Below, one piece after another: positions 1 to 11,992 of a stretch of DNA of 64,000 nucleotides. The number at the start of each line of letters is the position of its first letter. Position 1 is the first letter of the stretch. The stretch is from Trichoplusia ni. Lineage: Eukaryota; Arthropoda; Insecta; Lepidoptera; Noctuidae. The notes beneath the pieces were generated by a model, which saw nothing but the letters and a program-made list of their open reading frames with translations, made no database searches and was not told the DNA's origin. Made by a program: the position numbers and the translations under genes. The DNA is taken from assembly GCF_003590095.1 (NCBI RefSeq), contig NC_039482.1, positions 15,269,657 through 15,333,656 on the forward strand, in the 5' to 3' direction.

Positions 1-2
1 AC

Positions 3-275
3 TGTGAATTAAATCCTATCGAATTAAGATGGGCCCAAGTCAAAGGATATGTTGCTCAAAATAATAAAAGCTTTAAGCTAAATGAAGTTAAAATTTTATT
101 AGCCGAAGCAATTCAAAATGTAGCAACGGAAGAGGCTTGGCAAAAGTGCATTGACCATGTAATAAAAGAAGAGCAAAAGATGCTAAAAATTGATGGCATA
201 ATTGATGATTTAGTTGACCGCTTCATTATCCATGTTGGTGAAAGTTCATCAGAATCGTCTGAATTCACAGAATAA
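3..275 (+). mobile_element. C-terminal part of a Tc1/mariner-IS630-like DDE transposase
   Basis: An open frame of 90 codons runs from the left edge to a TAA at 273-275. It starts with CELNPIELRWAQVKGYV, which matches the end of the DDE superfamily endonuclease domain. The Glu of NPIE is normally the third catalytic acidic residue in this superfamily. The rest of the protein lies outside the window, so I cannot tell whether the copy is intact. The tail is acidic and Ser-rich (SSSESSEFTE). It could be a transposon gene or a host gene derived from one. Family placement is from motif recognition only. Confidence 0.65.
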
Positions 276-505
276 ATAATTAAATAAGAGAGATCTTTGG
301 TTTTATTATCCTCATAGTTAAGTACCTTCTAATAAATCTTAAGCAATTATTTGTACACGTGAACTATGTAAGATAAACTGAAACAAATAAAATCATAATG
401 CATAGTTTGATTGCAATTTTATCATAGAGTCATGCTTTCATGAAATACAACAAAAGAACAGTAAAGCTAACTGCTAGTTACACAAATGAGAAACTTTACA
501 TTAAA

Positions 506-868
506 TTAAATGAAAATAAAAACTAAAATAAAAGCTTGAGAAACATTGATTTCTTTGTTTACACTTTGGCTCAAGACCAGATGAATAGGGTATAAATAAC
601 CTGCACTTTGCTGACATCCATCAAATATGCATCGCCTAGATGTATTGGCACAACATCTATAATTAGGTAGGGCAATTGATGAAACATCTTGACCTGGGCC
701 AAGATGAAGTTGTGGGGCAAGTGGTGCAGGAATTGGTATTTGGATATTTTGATCAAGTTGGTGATCTTCTAAGGCATCAAAACGGTTGGAATCAGTAATA
801 ATTCTTCGGCTCACTTCTCTGTTAGCTCTCATGTAACAACCTTGACATAAAAAGTTGGCTGCTCTAAC
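506..868 (-). CDS. Unrecognised terminal exon with a Cys-rich segment
   Basis: The minus strand shows a strong acceptor (a run of T followed by CAG at 871-869), then an open frame to a TAA at 506-508. The exon begins VRAANFLCQGCYMRANREVS and later contains NYRCCANTSRRCIFDGC. The CxxC and spaced Cys residues suggest zinc binding. Segments of this style occur in transposon-derived insect proteins, but I cannot assign a family. The exon opens in phase 0, while the next exon-like block upstream (ending at 1421) closes in phase 1, so the two do not join directly. The exon is either part of another gene or an intermediate exon has been missed. Confidence 0.35.
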   Translation of the reverse strand, partial: VRAANFLCQGCYMRANREVSRRIITDSNRFDALEDHQLDQNIQIPIPAPLAPQLHLGPGQDVSSIALPNYRCCANTSRRCIFDGCQQSAGYLYPIHLVLSQSVNKEINVSQAFILVFIFI

Positions 869-1420
869 CTGAAAAAAAAAGATGAAAGTAATACCACTCA
901 CACTTGACAATCAATAGCTTAACTTTCTATATTTGCAAACTCAAATGTATGTACATAACAATATTATTATTTTATTGCCAACATCAAAGCAAGACACATA
1001 TTACAAAATAAAATACCCCATCTCATCTCTGTCAATCAAACAGATACTCATACAGTTTTTACCAATATATAGAGTGATTAATGTGGAAGGTGAAAGTATA
1101 TAATACATCCATATTATAGCACAGAAATACAGAGAGTTCCAAAGATTTGTAAAATCCATGTGGAGTCAGAGTAAATCACTAGTTATCTAAATAAGGCAAG
1201 TAAAGACTTGTCCTAACTGATTCTGAATTGAAAATATTCCTCATTAATAATAATTAATATTAAATCAGCATTAAATATTACTTTATAGTAACTATATTGA
1301 CTCGCCTGTAACATTTTGAATTAGAACTTCAAATAAGTTTAAATTATTTAATGTCTTGACTACACTATTAAAACTGTAACAATAAATTCACATGTAGATA
1401 TTTAAAAACGTACTACTTAC

Positions 1421-3001
1421 ATGTCATCATGTAAGTACTGCCACAGTGATACAACTGAGGCAGGAGGGCTTCCCTCCAGAATTTCGTGTCTTTTGGCATG
1501 TGTAACTGATTTACCACAGCCATAACAAACATTGATATGACCGGGTTGTCTTTCCCTGGAATTCGTTGCAAGACATCTTGATATCTTGTCATAACACCAT
1601 AGAAATCTAAATAACAAGGTAATAGAAGTGCCAACGCCGCGTGACCTTGTCGCCACACTGGTGTCTTGGACGACACCAGCGCGCGAACTTACGCTCAGTC
1701 GCTCGCGGAACGTCGTCACAGCAAGAACCACTAAAAATGGTGTTTTGCGGCGTTTCTCAGGCTGGAAATTCATCTGCATCGTGTAATAACATAAATAAAT
1801 AGATAACATTTTATCGGTAAGTAAATTATTGCAGTAATATTGATGTTATTGCAAAATTAAATTTCAAAACATAACCTTCATTATAAACCATATTTATATC
1901 GCACCATCCTGCAACAATTGCATTCTTTACTAATCATTGCCTCTGCAGTAAGAGACTTACAGAAATGCACCGTTGTAAAAAGAGAAATGTATAACGAAAA
2001 ATAATATTTATCAATGCGATCGTATTTGTAGTGATACGGCCGCACAAAACTGTCGGAAATAGTGATGTGGTTAAGTGCGGACAAATTATCCAAAATGAAA
2101 ATTGTATACGAAAAGTAACAATTTTAATAGTCGTTTGTTTTTGTGAACATATTATTGAATATATTTTTATTTCAGAATCCCGCAGAATGCAAATAAATAC
2201 AAAAGACAAGTGGATGACTACCACGGGTAAACGAAATTGGTACCCTACAACTTAGGCCGAATATACACTATGAAATTAGTTTATCCAAATCTCATAAATA
2301 CCTATTTTTTTATTATGAACGTTTACTAGTCATACGATACATGAACTGGGCTGCTTTTGTAAGACGACTAAAAAGTCACCGTACATACCAAACCTACCGT
2401 ACCAAGTATTTCCTAATAATATTTTTTTTTGTCAACCGACAATTAGCGAATTTTTTTTTTGTAAGTAGGTAATGTAATCCATAGAAGAATACAACAAAAA
2501 ACATTTTCACTCATAATTTCGTCTTTCATTATATTTCGGATCCGTAGTCAATCCCTAGTGTAGTTTACGTAATCACTACAACTAATGCAAGAAAATGCAA
2601 TGACTGTGTGAGTTAGTGAATCCATACAATGACAAAGTCAACCTTATTGCAATAGACGTACGGCCTAGTGTTGTTTGCTTGTTCTTCTCGATGTTAATGT
2701 TTGCGTGATTGCGTAGTTATTTGCTGTGAATGTGTTGAAGCCCCGCCCACCGGCGACATGCGTTTCGATAGATCGCCGCGGTGTATGCCATTTCTATTAC
2801 CTTGTTATTTAGATTTCTATGCATAACACGCACCACAGACATGGCTATGAGATGATAACTGTGAAGGTAAAATAAGTATCTTTATTAGTCTTGAGATTAT
2901 AGATAGGTATTTAAATAATATGAATGCTGTAGGTATAAAAAAGATTTAATGATGCTACAACATACCTCGAATGTTAACCACTCCGATAAAAGAACAGTCA
3001 T
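1421..3001 (-). CDS. Unrecognised two-exon gene or gene remnant
   Basis: The first exon ends at 2966 before a GTATGT donor and codes for MTVLLSEWLTFE from an ATG at 3001. The frame is open upstream to about 3116, so the true start may lie earlier. The second exon starts at 1773 after CAG and continues in phase as MNFQPEKRRKTPFLVVLAV. Around 1675-1690 the plausible reading moves to another frame, giving a hydrophobic, Trp- and Pro-containing stretch (ALALLLPCYLDFYGVMTRYQ). That stretch ends at a GTAAGT donor after 1421. A perfect GTAAGT also sits inside the second exon just after 1693. So either there is alternative splicing or a frameshift has broken the gene. I do not recognise the family. 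Confidence 0.3.
2792..2821 (+). repeat. Inverted duplicate of a coding segment found at 1598-1627
   Basis: Thirty bases here are identical to the reverse complement of 1598-1627, the part of the minus-strand exon that codes for LLPCYLDFY. Similarity continues weakly into the GC-rich bases on one side. It is a short inverted copy about 1.2 kb from its source. Confidence 0.7.
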
Positions 3002-3116
3002 ATCGGGAGGTAATGATGATATAACATGTCTCCTGATACGTTCTCCGATTGTGATCCGGTTGTAAAAGGTCAATTTTCCTTGAGTATACACAGTACGACT
3101 AGTTAGTAGAGCACTC

Positions 3117-4035
3117 GCGTGGGGCTACAACACTAAAATATAAATATTATTATAAACGAAAAAACAAACCGGCGCAATGACAGTTTATTGTTTACATTGA
3201 CATTAGACGCTCGATATTCATCACTTCAATGTTGTCAGCACAAAAGTGACTATCTACCTTTGTACGCGAACTTAGTTTTATTTACTTAATAATATTTATG
3301 GTTTCATTTATTTAAATAAATTAGAAAGCTTAAAAAAATATATGTGTTATGTTAGTTATAATTAATTATGATCATTTTACATTTTAAGCTCGATGTCTAT
3401 AGTGACGGACTTTCCCTACTTTGTTCTTTGTGAATATTATATGGCAACATTAAGGGTACTTTTGAGTGGAGTACAAACGAAGAAAATCTTTTTATTGTAT
3501 GTTTTTTTCTCCCGCTGCTACAGTAAATTGAGCTATTTTCATAATTCCTTATTCGTTTTTTTATCATTATTGGTTTTATTTTGGTTCTTGTACACTCTGG
3601 GGCAGAATCCGGCCAAGTACTTTTCTCAACTAACTTTGAACCTAATGCTTGAGATTTAAAGTTAAAAATCTATTAAATAAAATTGATATATTGTAGTAAC
3701 TTGATGTGCTGGCGTCTGTACATTGCTAAACTTTGATCTTCTATTATTAATTTGATAACCCATCGTGGAATAGAACTTAGGACTTGTGAGGTAGTTAATA
3801 TTAACTGTTTAGTAATCTTGTTTGTGTATTGCAAGTTACGCTTGTCAGAAGTTCACAACTTAAACAAAGTGAGCTCTAGAGAAATAAGATATAAATCGAA
3901 ATCAAATGTTCGTCGTTTGATTCAACATTTGATATGATCAGTCCCAGTAAGCAGATGCACTTCGAACCATAACTGCTGATAATAAATATGTACGATCGAT
4001 GCAATCAGATCACTATACAAATTAGTTCTCGATTA
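3117..4035. other. Non-coding, nothing recognised
   Basis: AT-rich sequence with only short chance frames. No repeat family, splice pattern or RNA gene is evident. Confidence 0.5.
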
Positions 4036-5046
4036 TAAAATTGGGGCTCCTGTATCACGCAGCTCGAGCGAGCGACAGCGCGAGAGCGAGTGATACAGAA
4101 GCCCCAATTTTAACCTACTAACAGCAGCTTCAGCTAATGAATTATAATGAGGGCTGTATGCAGGCGTGAAAATAAACTCGATGCCCTCCTGCGCCATCTC
4201 AGATGCAACATTTGATGATTGCAAGAACCTATACATCTCATTTGATGCTCCAACAAAGTTAGTCCCGTTATCGGACGTGATGCTTCGAGGCTTGCCCTGA
4301 TGCGCCACGAATCGATTTAAAGCAGCCATATAAGCTTCAGTGGTGAGGTCAGTGACGAGCTCCAAATGTAAATTGGTTCTAATATTAGGTAGCTGACCCA
4401 TTACTGGCTGCACATTTTGAGACCTGTGTCTGAAACATTTAAGGCACCTATTTACGACAAACCTTGCTAGGTTTCTACCACCTAGAGGCCAATAAGTTTG
4501 TCGTATATGTGACAATAACAACTGTGGACCAGCTTGTGCAAGCTTTAAATGTTGCATTTGAAATATAAGCTTGGTGAGAATGTGCTTACTGCATAAAAGA
4601 ATGGGATGTTTCACATTAAAATCGTAGGGTGAATTATCAAGTCTTCCGCCCACGCGGATGAGGTTATGATTGTCAATGAACGGAGACAAAGGAAGTAACC
4701 TACTTTTACGTGGTAATCTCTGTCCAGACTTTAAAATGTGATACTCTTCCGCAAACATTTCAAGTTGAGAATAATGTATAATTAAATTTAATGACCTTTC
4801 TAGTTCTAGTGTAGAAAGATTACCATGCAATTTATTCTTATTTTTTAAGCTGTAAATAAAGCGTTGTACATATGTGAATATTTTAGGTATTTTTGTAAAA
4901 ATAGAATACCTTTCTAATAAGTTATGTATGATTGATGAATTAATGTTTACGTCTGAACGATTATGATATGAATGATGATCGCTATTGCTACTAATGAAAT
5001 GAGTTACTACTTCCGGCAAATCATGTTTCTCAGTATTGTGGGCCAT
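4033..5046 (-). pseudogene. BEL/Pao integrase, internally deleted
   Basis: The frame shows the H2C2-type zinc-binding region (HLKLAQAG through NRCLKC), then the later part of the integrase core, with SDNGTNFVGA carrying the second catalytic Asp and the AYSPHYNSLAEAAV region carrying the Glu. The block that should lie between the CxxC and HLELVTDLT, which holds the first catalytic Asp, is absent. The sequence jumps from MGQLPNIRTN straight to LHLELVTDLT. The frame overlaps the upstream pol frame in a different phase, so a frameshift separates them near 5040. The end is replaced by the palindrome. This integrase could not be catalytic. Confidence 0.8.
4036..4112. repeat. Near-perfect palindrome at the truncated end of the BEL/Pao element
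   Basis: Arms at 4036-4058 and 4090-4112 are 23-nt reverse complements with one mismatch (position 49 of the 4000s against 99). The 31-nt centre is rich in GAGCGAGCG-type runs. The integrase reading frame runs into the palindrome, so its last residues come from it. Confidence 0.8.
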
Positions 5047-7744
5047 TCATTTTCGTTAAGTGACAGAAATGAAGGTCCGGACCACCAGAGGGGTGTGTCC
5101 TTGATAATGTCGGCCCGGAGACTACGGGAAACAAGATCCGCCGGGTTGTCCTTCGACGGTACGTAGTTCCAGGTATGACCCCATGTGCTCTCCTGTATCT
5201 CGTTGACTCTATTTCTAACAAAAGGTTTTAGTTGGTTGGAAGGAGTAGAGAGCCAACATAAAACGATCGTTGAGTCACACCATAATCTACACTTGTGAAT
5301 GGGTATGGTGAGTGATTCCTGAACCTTAGTACACAGCCTTGCACCCAACAAAGCCCCACAAAGTTCAAGCCTCGGGATTGTAGTGGATTTAATTGGTGCT
5401 ACACGATTTCTAGATACTAGAAGTTGTACGCCAGTGGCTCCGACACTATTTGATGACCGAATGTACACACAAGCGCCGTACGCCTTTTCAGAAGCATCGG
5501 TAAAGACATGTACTTCGTGTGTAATAGAGTCTTCAAGTATCTTGGCTTCGACAACGCACGGACCCACCAAGCCCAGTGGGTCGAAAATCTGACTGATAAC
5601 AGAAAGGACATGGCGTTTGGGGATTTTACTAGTAGACGTAATATTAATTGTGTATGTCAGTGAATCAGAGTCACAGACCCAGTTAAGTCCTAGGGTTTTA
5701 GACTGTGAACAGTTAAGGTGCTGCTCTGAAAAATGTAAAATATTATATGAATCATTATTAACTTTATTCGAATTTATTTGCTTTAAGATTTCCAAAGTAT
5801 TTGATCGCCATTTGCGTAAATTAAATTTTGCTGAAGAAAGAACCGATTTAACAATTTTTGTGACTTCTACAGTGTCGGATATTGTATTGCTTCCACTAAG
5901 AAAGTCGTCGACGTAAAAGTCACGCCGTATGGCGCACTGTGCGCGACTATCCTCAATGTTATCAGCCAGACTCACCAAACACTTGGTGGCCAAATAGAGA
6001 GCAGACGCAGTACCGTATGTCACTGTACTTAATGTGTAAGTCCTCAGAGGTTCTGAGGGATCAAAGTGGAAGACAATTTTTTGAAGGGAACGCTGGTCTG
6101 GACTAAGCTCAATGGCTCTGTACATTTTCTCTACGTCGCCTGTTACCACGTATCTATGCTGAAGAAAGCGTGTTAATATGGAAAACAGATCGTCTTGCAG
6201 TACCGGACCGACCATCTGAATGTCGTTAAGAGACACTCCCGTACTAGTAGGAGCTGATGCGTCGAAGACTACGCGTAGTTGAGTAGTGGTACTGGAATTC
6301 CGAATGACGCCATTATGTGGAATGAAATACTTTGTCACGGATTGTGATTCGACAGAGGAAGTACAGTCGGCGTCTAATGTCATGTGACCTAAGCGCTCGT
6401 ACTCTAGCATAAAGTTATAATATTTGGTTTGAAAGGATGGATCACGCTTAAACCGTTTCTCTAGAGATAAAAAAGGATTACTAGCATTTACGTAGGATTG
6501 TCCTAGACAGCTTGGATCGCCCTTTAAAGGCATTTTAACAACAAACGCACCATCGTCATTACGGACGGTGGTTTGCGCGAAAAGTTGCTCACACATTATC
6601 TCTTTAAGAGAGTGCGAATGTTTGCTTGAGATGGTGTCAAGCTCCCAAAATTGAGTAAAGTCGGGAGTGACATGGGAATGATGGCAAAGATTATTAGATG
6701 CATAGAAAATAGAACTAGATTGATGCGAAATACTACCAGATACAAGCCATCCGAGTTTAGTCTCGCATAATTTAGGTAAGTTTTTTCCTAAGTCTATTCT
6801 GTTGCTGCCTAAGACATTCCAGAAAACTTCAGCCCCTACCAGGATGTCGACGACCGACGGAACATTAAAGTTCGGGTCTTCCAGTTTAAGACCTGAAGGA
6901 ATAGGGACATGCTTGTACATGTGTACGAATGAAGACGGGAGTACCTTTGTAATTTCAGGTATAAGATGACAATCAATATCTACAGTGAAGGCACAGCATA
7001 AAGACTCTATTGATAGGTGACAAGACTGTGTACTGGTGGATACAAGATTATTAATACCCGTTACCTTGGTACTCGTACCGCGTCGTAACAAACCCAGTTT
7101 CTCCGATAAATTATCCGTTATAAAGTTTGCCGTGCTGCCGTTGTCCAGCAAAAGACGCGCAGTGTACTGCTTATCACGGCAGTCACCTTCACGACAGCTG
7201 TGGACAGTAAAATATGCGCAGAAGTGGCAAGCTGCATAGTATTGGCTGAAAGCACAACATTTGAAGAAGAAGGTGAAGCAGAAAGTAAAGCAGAAGGCAA
7301 TGGATTGGCACAAGATTTAGGCTCATTATTTTCTAAATGCAAAAGCATATTGTGCTTTACTTTGCAATATTTGCAACGTGAAAATGGACACTTTTTAGGA
7401 GTGTGGCCAAAGCGTAAGCAATTTAAACACACATTGTATTCGTTTGCCTTTTTGATGCGATCTTCTATAGATAAGCTTCTAAAAGATTCACATTTATATA
7501 ATGTATGTGCTTGGGAGCAGAGTGGACATTTATTATTATTATTAGACTTTTTTATTATTATGTTATTAGTACTAGTTTTATTTAAATTACTATTATTTAA
7601 GGCTACAATAGTACTCGAACCTGAAAGATTACAGTTAGACTCCACTGATTCTAACCAGTCCGCTTTTTTGCCTAAAAAGGTACAAAATTCTGTTAAGGTA
7701 GGATCATCTTTTAAATTATTATTCTCCTTGTTCTTCCCATTCAC
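5007..7744 (-). pseudogene. BEL/Pao CCHC-protease-reverse transcriptase-RNase H region
   Basis: Two frames make up this block. The first (7744 to 7118) holds three Cys-rich knuckles between about 7540 and 7330, starting at CPLCSQAH. The second (7313 to 5007) starts in the protease, with LLLDNGSTANFITD as the active-site region. It continues into the reverse transcriptase with FYVDDFLSG near 5903-5923 (YVDD catalytic box), and then RNase H with VFTDASEKAYGACVY near 5480-5510. The frames meet near 7195 through a frameshift. Amino-acid conservation across the polymerase is good, so the insertion is not ancient, but the breaks prevent one polyprotein. Confidence 0.85.
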
Positions 7745-8528
7745 GACTAGTCATTAAATCTAATTTTTTACACATGAAATAAATAATTATGTCATCCCAA
7801 TATTGAGAGGGCCTTTTTAACGTGGTAAGTGCCCTAATATTTTTATTAATCACATCTACCAGATTTCTAATGGGCTCACTTGACTCTTTTATAATTGAGC
7901 CTGCAAATGAGGCAAGGCGGTTGTTATTGTACCGCTCACACAACAGGTTCCACGCAACATTATAATGACTTGCTTTAAAATCGAAGTTTTTAATAATTAA
8001 AGCTGCGTTTCCTTGTAGTGAGGCTCGCAGGTAGTGGAACTTGTTAATATCACTTATTGTTTTATTATCATGAATCAGTGACCCAAACGTATCTCTAAAC
8101 TCAAGCCAAGATTGGTAGTTCCCATCGAAATGAGGCAAATCTATTTAAGGCAAACGAACAAAACCATTTCTAAATGAATTGTGTGCACCTGAGTCAGCAT
8201 CTTTGAAGCCCGCCTCCAATCCTGCAACGTTGGACGAAACGCCAAGCAAGCTGCGCGTGAGTGCCACGAGATTGAAGAACTGGCGGTCGAAGTCCTCTCG
8301 CTCAGTAAACGCGGAATCGGCGTCGTCGGCAAGCACCTCAATTTGTGTCTGCTAATCATCAAAGTCGGCGTGTAAGGCCTCGAACTTATTGAAACGTTCT
8401 TCTAAGTCTAAGCGCTGCAACTCAGATACTGCGGAACTACTCTTAACTAAGTTTAAATAATTGCTATAGAGAGTGACCTTTGATTTAATTGAACTACGTT
8501 TCTTAGTCAATGTTTTCAACTCAGCCAT
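7719..8528 (-). pseudogene. BEL/Pao gag-like region with two nonsense codons
   Basis: The start codon at 8528 opens MAELKTLTKKRSS, a Lys-rich coiled N-terminus typical of these gag proteins. In-frame stops fall near 8350 (after ADFDD) and 8144 (after GFVRLP). After the second stop the frame continues as IDLPHFDGNYQSWLEFRDTF, the usual opening of the DUF1759 region. It runs to the frameshift near 7740. Each stop replaces a position that is normally Glu or Lys and looks like a single-base change. Confidence 0.75.
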
Positions 8529-9437
8529 TTTAGAGAGAAATCACAGCAATACTAATGATAATAATGAATAATAACTGCAAAACAGCTGTGCGTGAACAAA
8601 AGGTGTCGATAATCAATGTCAAGGTCAACGACTCGACACAGGTTATAAAGCAATAAGCCAATGACTAAGCGTTTTTTCAACGAAATGTTCGTATTTAAAT
8701 ATGCAGTGCAATTTTAAATAAGAAGAAACACTAAAAGGAAAGCGTGAGGGCAAAATTAAATATTCACCGAAGGATTTGGAAAATAGAATAACGATTTTCG
8801 GGTAAGAAAAGTGTGAAAAAAATAACTAATTGGAACGGACTCACTCAAAGACTGTATTATACTCCCAAATAGTGACTCCCACGATGACGATGCAAGCTGA
8901 TACAGGAACGAATTCGTTGTTAATCTTCTCGGCCACGTTGTACTCGCGAGCGGTCAAAGTCCGACGGCCCGCACGACGACGATGTTAATTATAGCAAAAC
9001 TGGTATAATTATATTTGCACGATCGAAAGACCAATATGAGTGGGCTCAGTCGGGTCGATACAACAAAGGCAGTGGACTGTATAAAGGTTTATTACTGTAG
9101 TAACAATAGTAGAACAATGAAATGCCCGTTGGTCAGCGCGTCCGTGAACGAAGTGAGTGGTAGGAGGCACCGCGACGCGTGAGCGGCCGGCGTTCAGCCC
9201 CACTCCCCGCGCCTGCACCGGTGTCGCCTACACGCAGTGTGATGCGCCGACAACACACACTCTAGATACACAACTTTACATCATCACACAATGTTTTCAA
9301 GCTCCCAAAACACGAACTTTCATCTCCAAATTCATGACAGCCACTTTTGTACCCCTTTACTTAATTCCCTTTCTACAATTATTAAATGATGTAACGGTTT
9401 ACTCACGCGTATTTATCGGGGTAGCCCTTTCTACAAT
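8529..9437. other. Flank of the BEL/Pao element, possible remnant leader or LTR
   Basis: This should be the 5' leader and LTR side of the minus-strand element, but no matching second LTR exists in the window to define it. From about 9120 to 9240 the sequence becomes GC-rich. No gene is recognised. Confidence 0.35.
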
Positions 9438-10050
9438 GTCTAATGATATTATAGAATATATAAGAAACGTCGACGACGTTTCTGTATCAGATGCTCGTGT
9501 CTGTGCTCCCGAGCAAACTAAGTTATTTATAGGTAATCTAAGTGCATGCTATACAATTTTAACACAAAATATTCGATCCATCAACCGTAACTACAAAGAA
9601 ACTACCTAGAAACTCTTGTCCACCGTATAGACTTCGACAGCGATTTTCTGGTTCTTACTGAATGTTGGTTGTCATGTAACAGCAGCTGTCGAATATCCGC
9701 ACTACCTAACTACACTTCGTACAGTACGTTGTATACGCGAAATAATCCTTGTTAGCCTCCTGCGAAGAACCTGACCTTCTTGGAGTAGCCTCAGGTTTAC
9801 TTATAAAGCTTGAAACTGACATAAATTTTTCACTTTACCTACGAGAGGCAACAACTGTTTAGACCATCTTATAATACGAACCAAGACAAAAACTATGACA
9901 CTAGTATATAACACCACAGTGACTGATCACTGCTCTTCCCTTTTCTCACTAAATAAAAATAAATTAAAACATACAGCTCAAAAAACTTATTCAAAAATAG
10001 ATTACGAGGCACTAGACACCTACATGGAAAATCTTGACTTTAATCTCCTG
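9438..10050 (+). mobile_element. Fragment of a non-LTR retrotransposon endonuclease region
   Basis: The frame from 9438 reaches LTQNIRSINRNYK near 9560-9600, the typical start of an apurinic-like endonuclease domain in jockey/CR1-type LINEs. After a frameshift near 9600 the same domain continues with DFLVLTECWLS and then, near 9880, with DHLIIRTKTK and TVTDHCSSLFS, the end of that domain. The middle is missing and there is no reverse transcriptase. It is a 5' remnant of one insertion with an internal deletion. Confidence 0.6.
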
Positions 10051-11706
10051 TAGGTCGTTGTGTGTAAGGATGGATGCTCGTAAAGAATGTAGTCGAGACG
10101 TATAGAAGTTTGAAGAAACAGTTTATTACGTTATACAGTTCAGTTCACAACACAAAAGAGTTCCACATGAAGAGAAGGAGTGGTTGAAGTATATTTAGAT
10201 GAACAGAAAGCAAAGCAGATAGTAATAAAGACAATAATAAATAGCGAAATCGTTTAGCGTAAGCGCGGCGCAGCTAGTAAGCATACAGAAGTATTCAAAG
10301 CGGTGGCAATAGGCTAACTGCAGGCGGTTCAATCTTAGTACAAAAAACTGGGGAAATCAGTGGTTACAACGATACTAATTCACGATGTGTCTGTTAGTCC
10401 TTAAGCGAACAAGTAGGAAGGTGTTTTCTTATTTTGTCGGGTTATAACGGGTATGGTACTGACTCTGGATACCAGATGGCGGCTCTGCACTAATGTTCAC
10501 TAAAATTCCAACAGATGTCACTAAACAGAATCTAACACTGACAATTTATTGAGAGGCAGATTGCTACTAAAAGAGTAGTTTTTATTTTATTTGCCGGAAA
10601 ATATTATTAATTTGTTCAAAAATTTTATTAATATAAATTTGTTAATAAGACATTTGATTGTTAGAGGGAAATATTATCAAATAATCCGAAAATGTTAAAC
10701 AATATCTATCCAAACTTTACTCCATGAGATTATGGTGATGGTAGAATTTTGTTGGTGGTCTATTTTTCAATAAACTGGTACCCCCAAATGCAAATGTCTA
10801 CTAATGCCTGACGCTCGCGCCGGGTTCATGTGATATTTTTGTGTTCGTGTTGTGTTCTTTCTGTATGTCGTTGTTCATTTGTCGTTGAGTTGAGCAAAAG
10901 TTCCTCCGGCTAACCCACAATTGTGACCAGAAAGGAATTTAGTGTTCCGTCTCCATTCCTGTAATTGGTTTATTTGAAATAAATGCTATGAGTTTGAGTT
11001 ACTTAATGAAATGTTTCATTTCTAAATCCTTAATGTCCTACAGCATAGCCGTTCCATCCATAAAATTTTAATAAAAGTACCTGTACGTACGTACGCATAG
11101 CCTCTATTTATATGTGTATAGGTATAGCTATAGTTATAGACATAATGAGTAATGATTCCAACTCCTGATAACAGATGGCTAGCATCTAAGCGTAGGTGGT
11201 TACCCATTTTAATGCCGAAGATTGGTCTCTATTACAGTATATCAGAATGTACTCTGTGGCTAACTGGTTGGCGGTTCTCTCGCTCGCACCTGACGGCCGG
11301 TACATGAGCGCAGGATCTCGCTCGCACCCGCGGGCGAGTGCGCCGGGCCGACCAGTCCTTAAACAATAGGCGGCGTCATAGCTGCGATCGTGCAACTGAT
11401 AACAAACTACTACTAATACATAAGATCTGTTTGTCTGGTATTTTATTGATACAGAATTTTGTAAATATGTATATAAAAATGATTCTATATAATGCAATGC
11501 GCTTAATATGTTTATGTTTGGTAGTTAATAAGTTATTTATTTTATATTATATATGTATATAATTTTAACAATTTATTTTATTTAACTAATTTAATAAATA
11601 CATGAGATATTTAATTGACACATAACATTTGCCAAATATTTTACTGTTACTAATTTTGACAATATTGAAAATTATAAAGTTAAGTGGGCACTACACCCCT
11701 TTACCT
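10051..11706. other. Non-coding, nothing firmly recognised
   Basis: Mixed sequence between a LINE remnant and the gypsy LTR. A GC-rich patch lies at about 11270-11350. The block near 10800-10990 looks LTR- or UTR-like but has no partner in the window. No coding region is supported. Confidence 0.4.
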
Positions 11707-11707
11707 T

Positions 11708-11873
11708 GTATCGGATCCTAACATTGCTGTAGTATATCCTTCAATACCTATTGTCGGCTCTTAGTCGCGCGTGCCCTCTCACTTCACCGCCCACAGCTGA
11801 CTGAGCTGTTTACGGCCGCACGCGCGCCAGAGATGACATAATGCTTCCTTCTCTTTCACTCACATACACTACA
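11708..11873 (-). repeat. Candidate 3' LTR of the gypsy element
   Basis: Directly after the element's last frame is a purine-rich tract on the minus strand (11874-11890, AAGGAAGGGA). It is followed by TGTAGTGTATGTGAG at 11873 and a block ending in TACA at 11707-11710. TG...CA termini next to a polypurine tract fit an LTR of about 166 bp. Without a second copy the right limit is tentative. Confidence 0.45.
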
Positions 11874-11992
11874 TCCCTTCCTTATTTTTATTTTTTTCAA
11901 AATCAATAAAAGATCAATCAATAAAATAATTACTAGTTTTATTATACTCCTAATTACTGATTTAAATCAACATCAATCTCCTCATTGTATCT

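Larger units (their letters stand above)
4036..8528 (-). mobile_element. Decayed BEL/Pao LTR retrotransposon, internal region
   Basis: Read on the minus strand, the order is a gag-like protein with a DUF1759-type region, CCHC knuckles, aspartic protease, reverse transcriptase, RNase H and integrase. This order and the protein signatures are those of BEL/Pao elements. The copy is dead: two in-frame stops in gag, frameshifts near 7740, 7200 and 5040, and a deletion in the integrase core. It ends at a palindrome at 4036-4112, short of the usual C-terminal region. I found no paired LTRs; the left end is truncated or replaced and the right LTR could not be delimited in 8529-9000. Confidence 0.85.

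Noticed and set aside
3393..3659. Hydrophobic plus-strand frame of 88 residues
   Set aside because: AT-rich codon bias makes chance Phe/Leu runs likely; no homologous pattern or splice sites.
7200..7757. Plus-strand frame of 185 residues
   Set aside because: Antisense to the BEL/Pao zinc-knuckle region.
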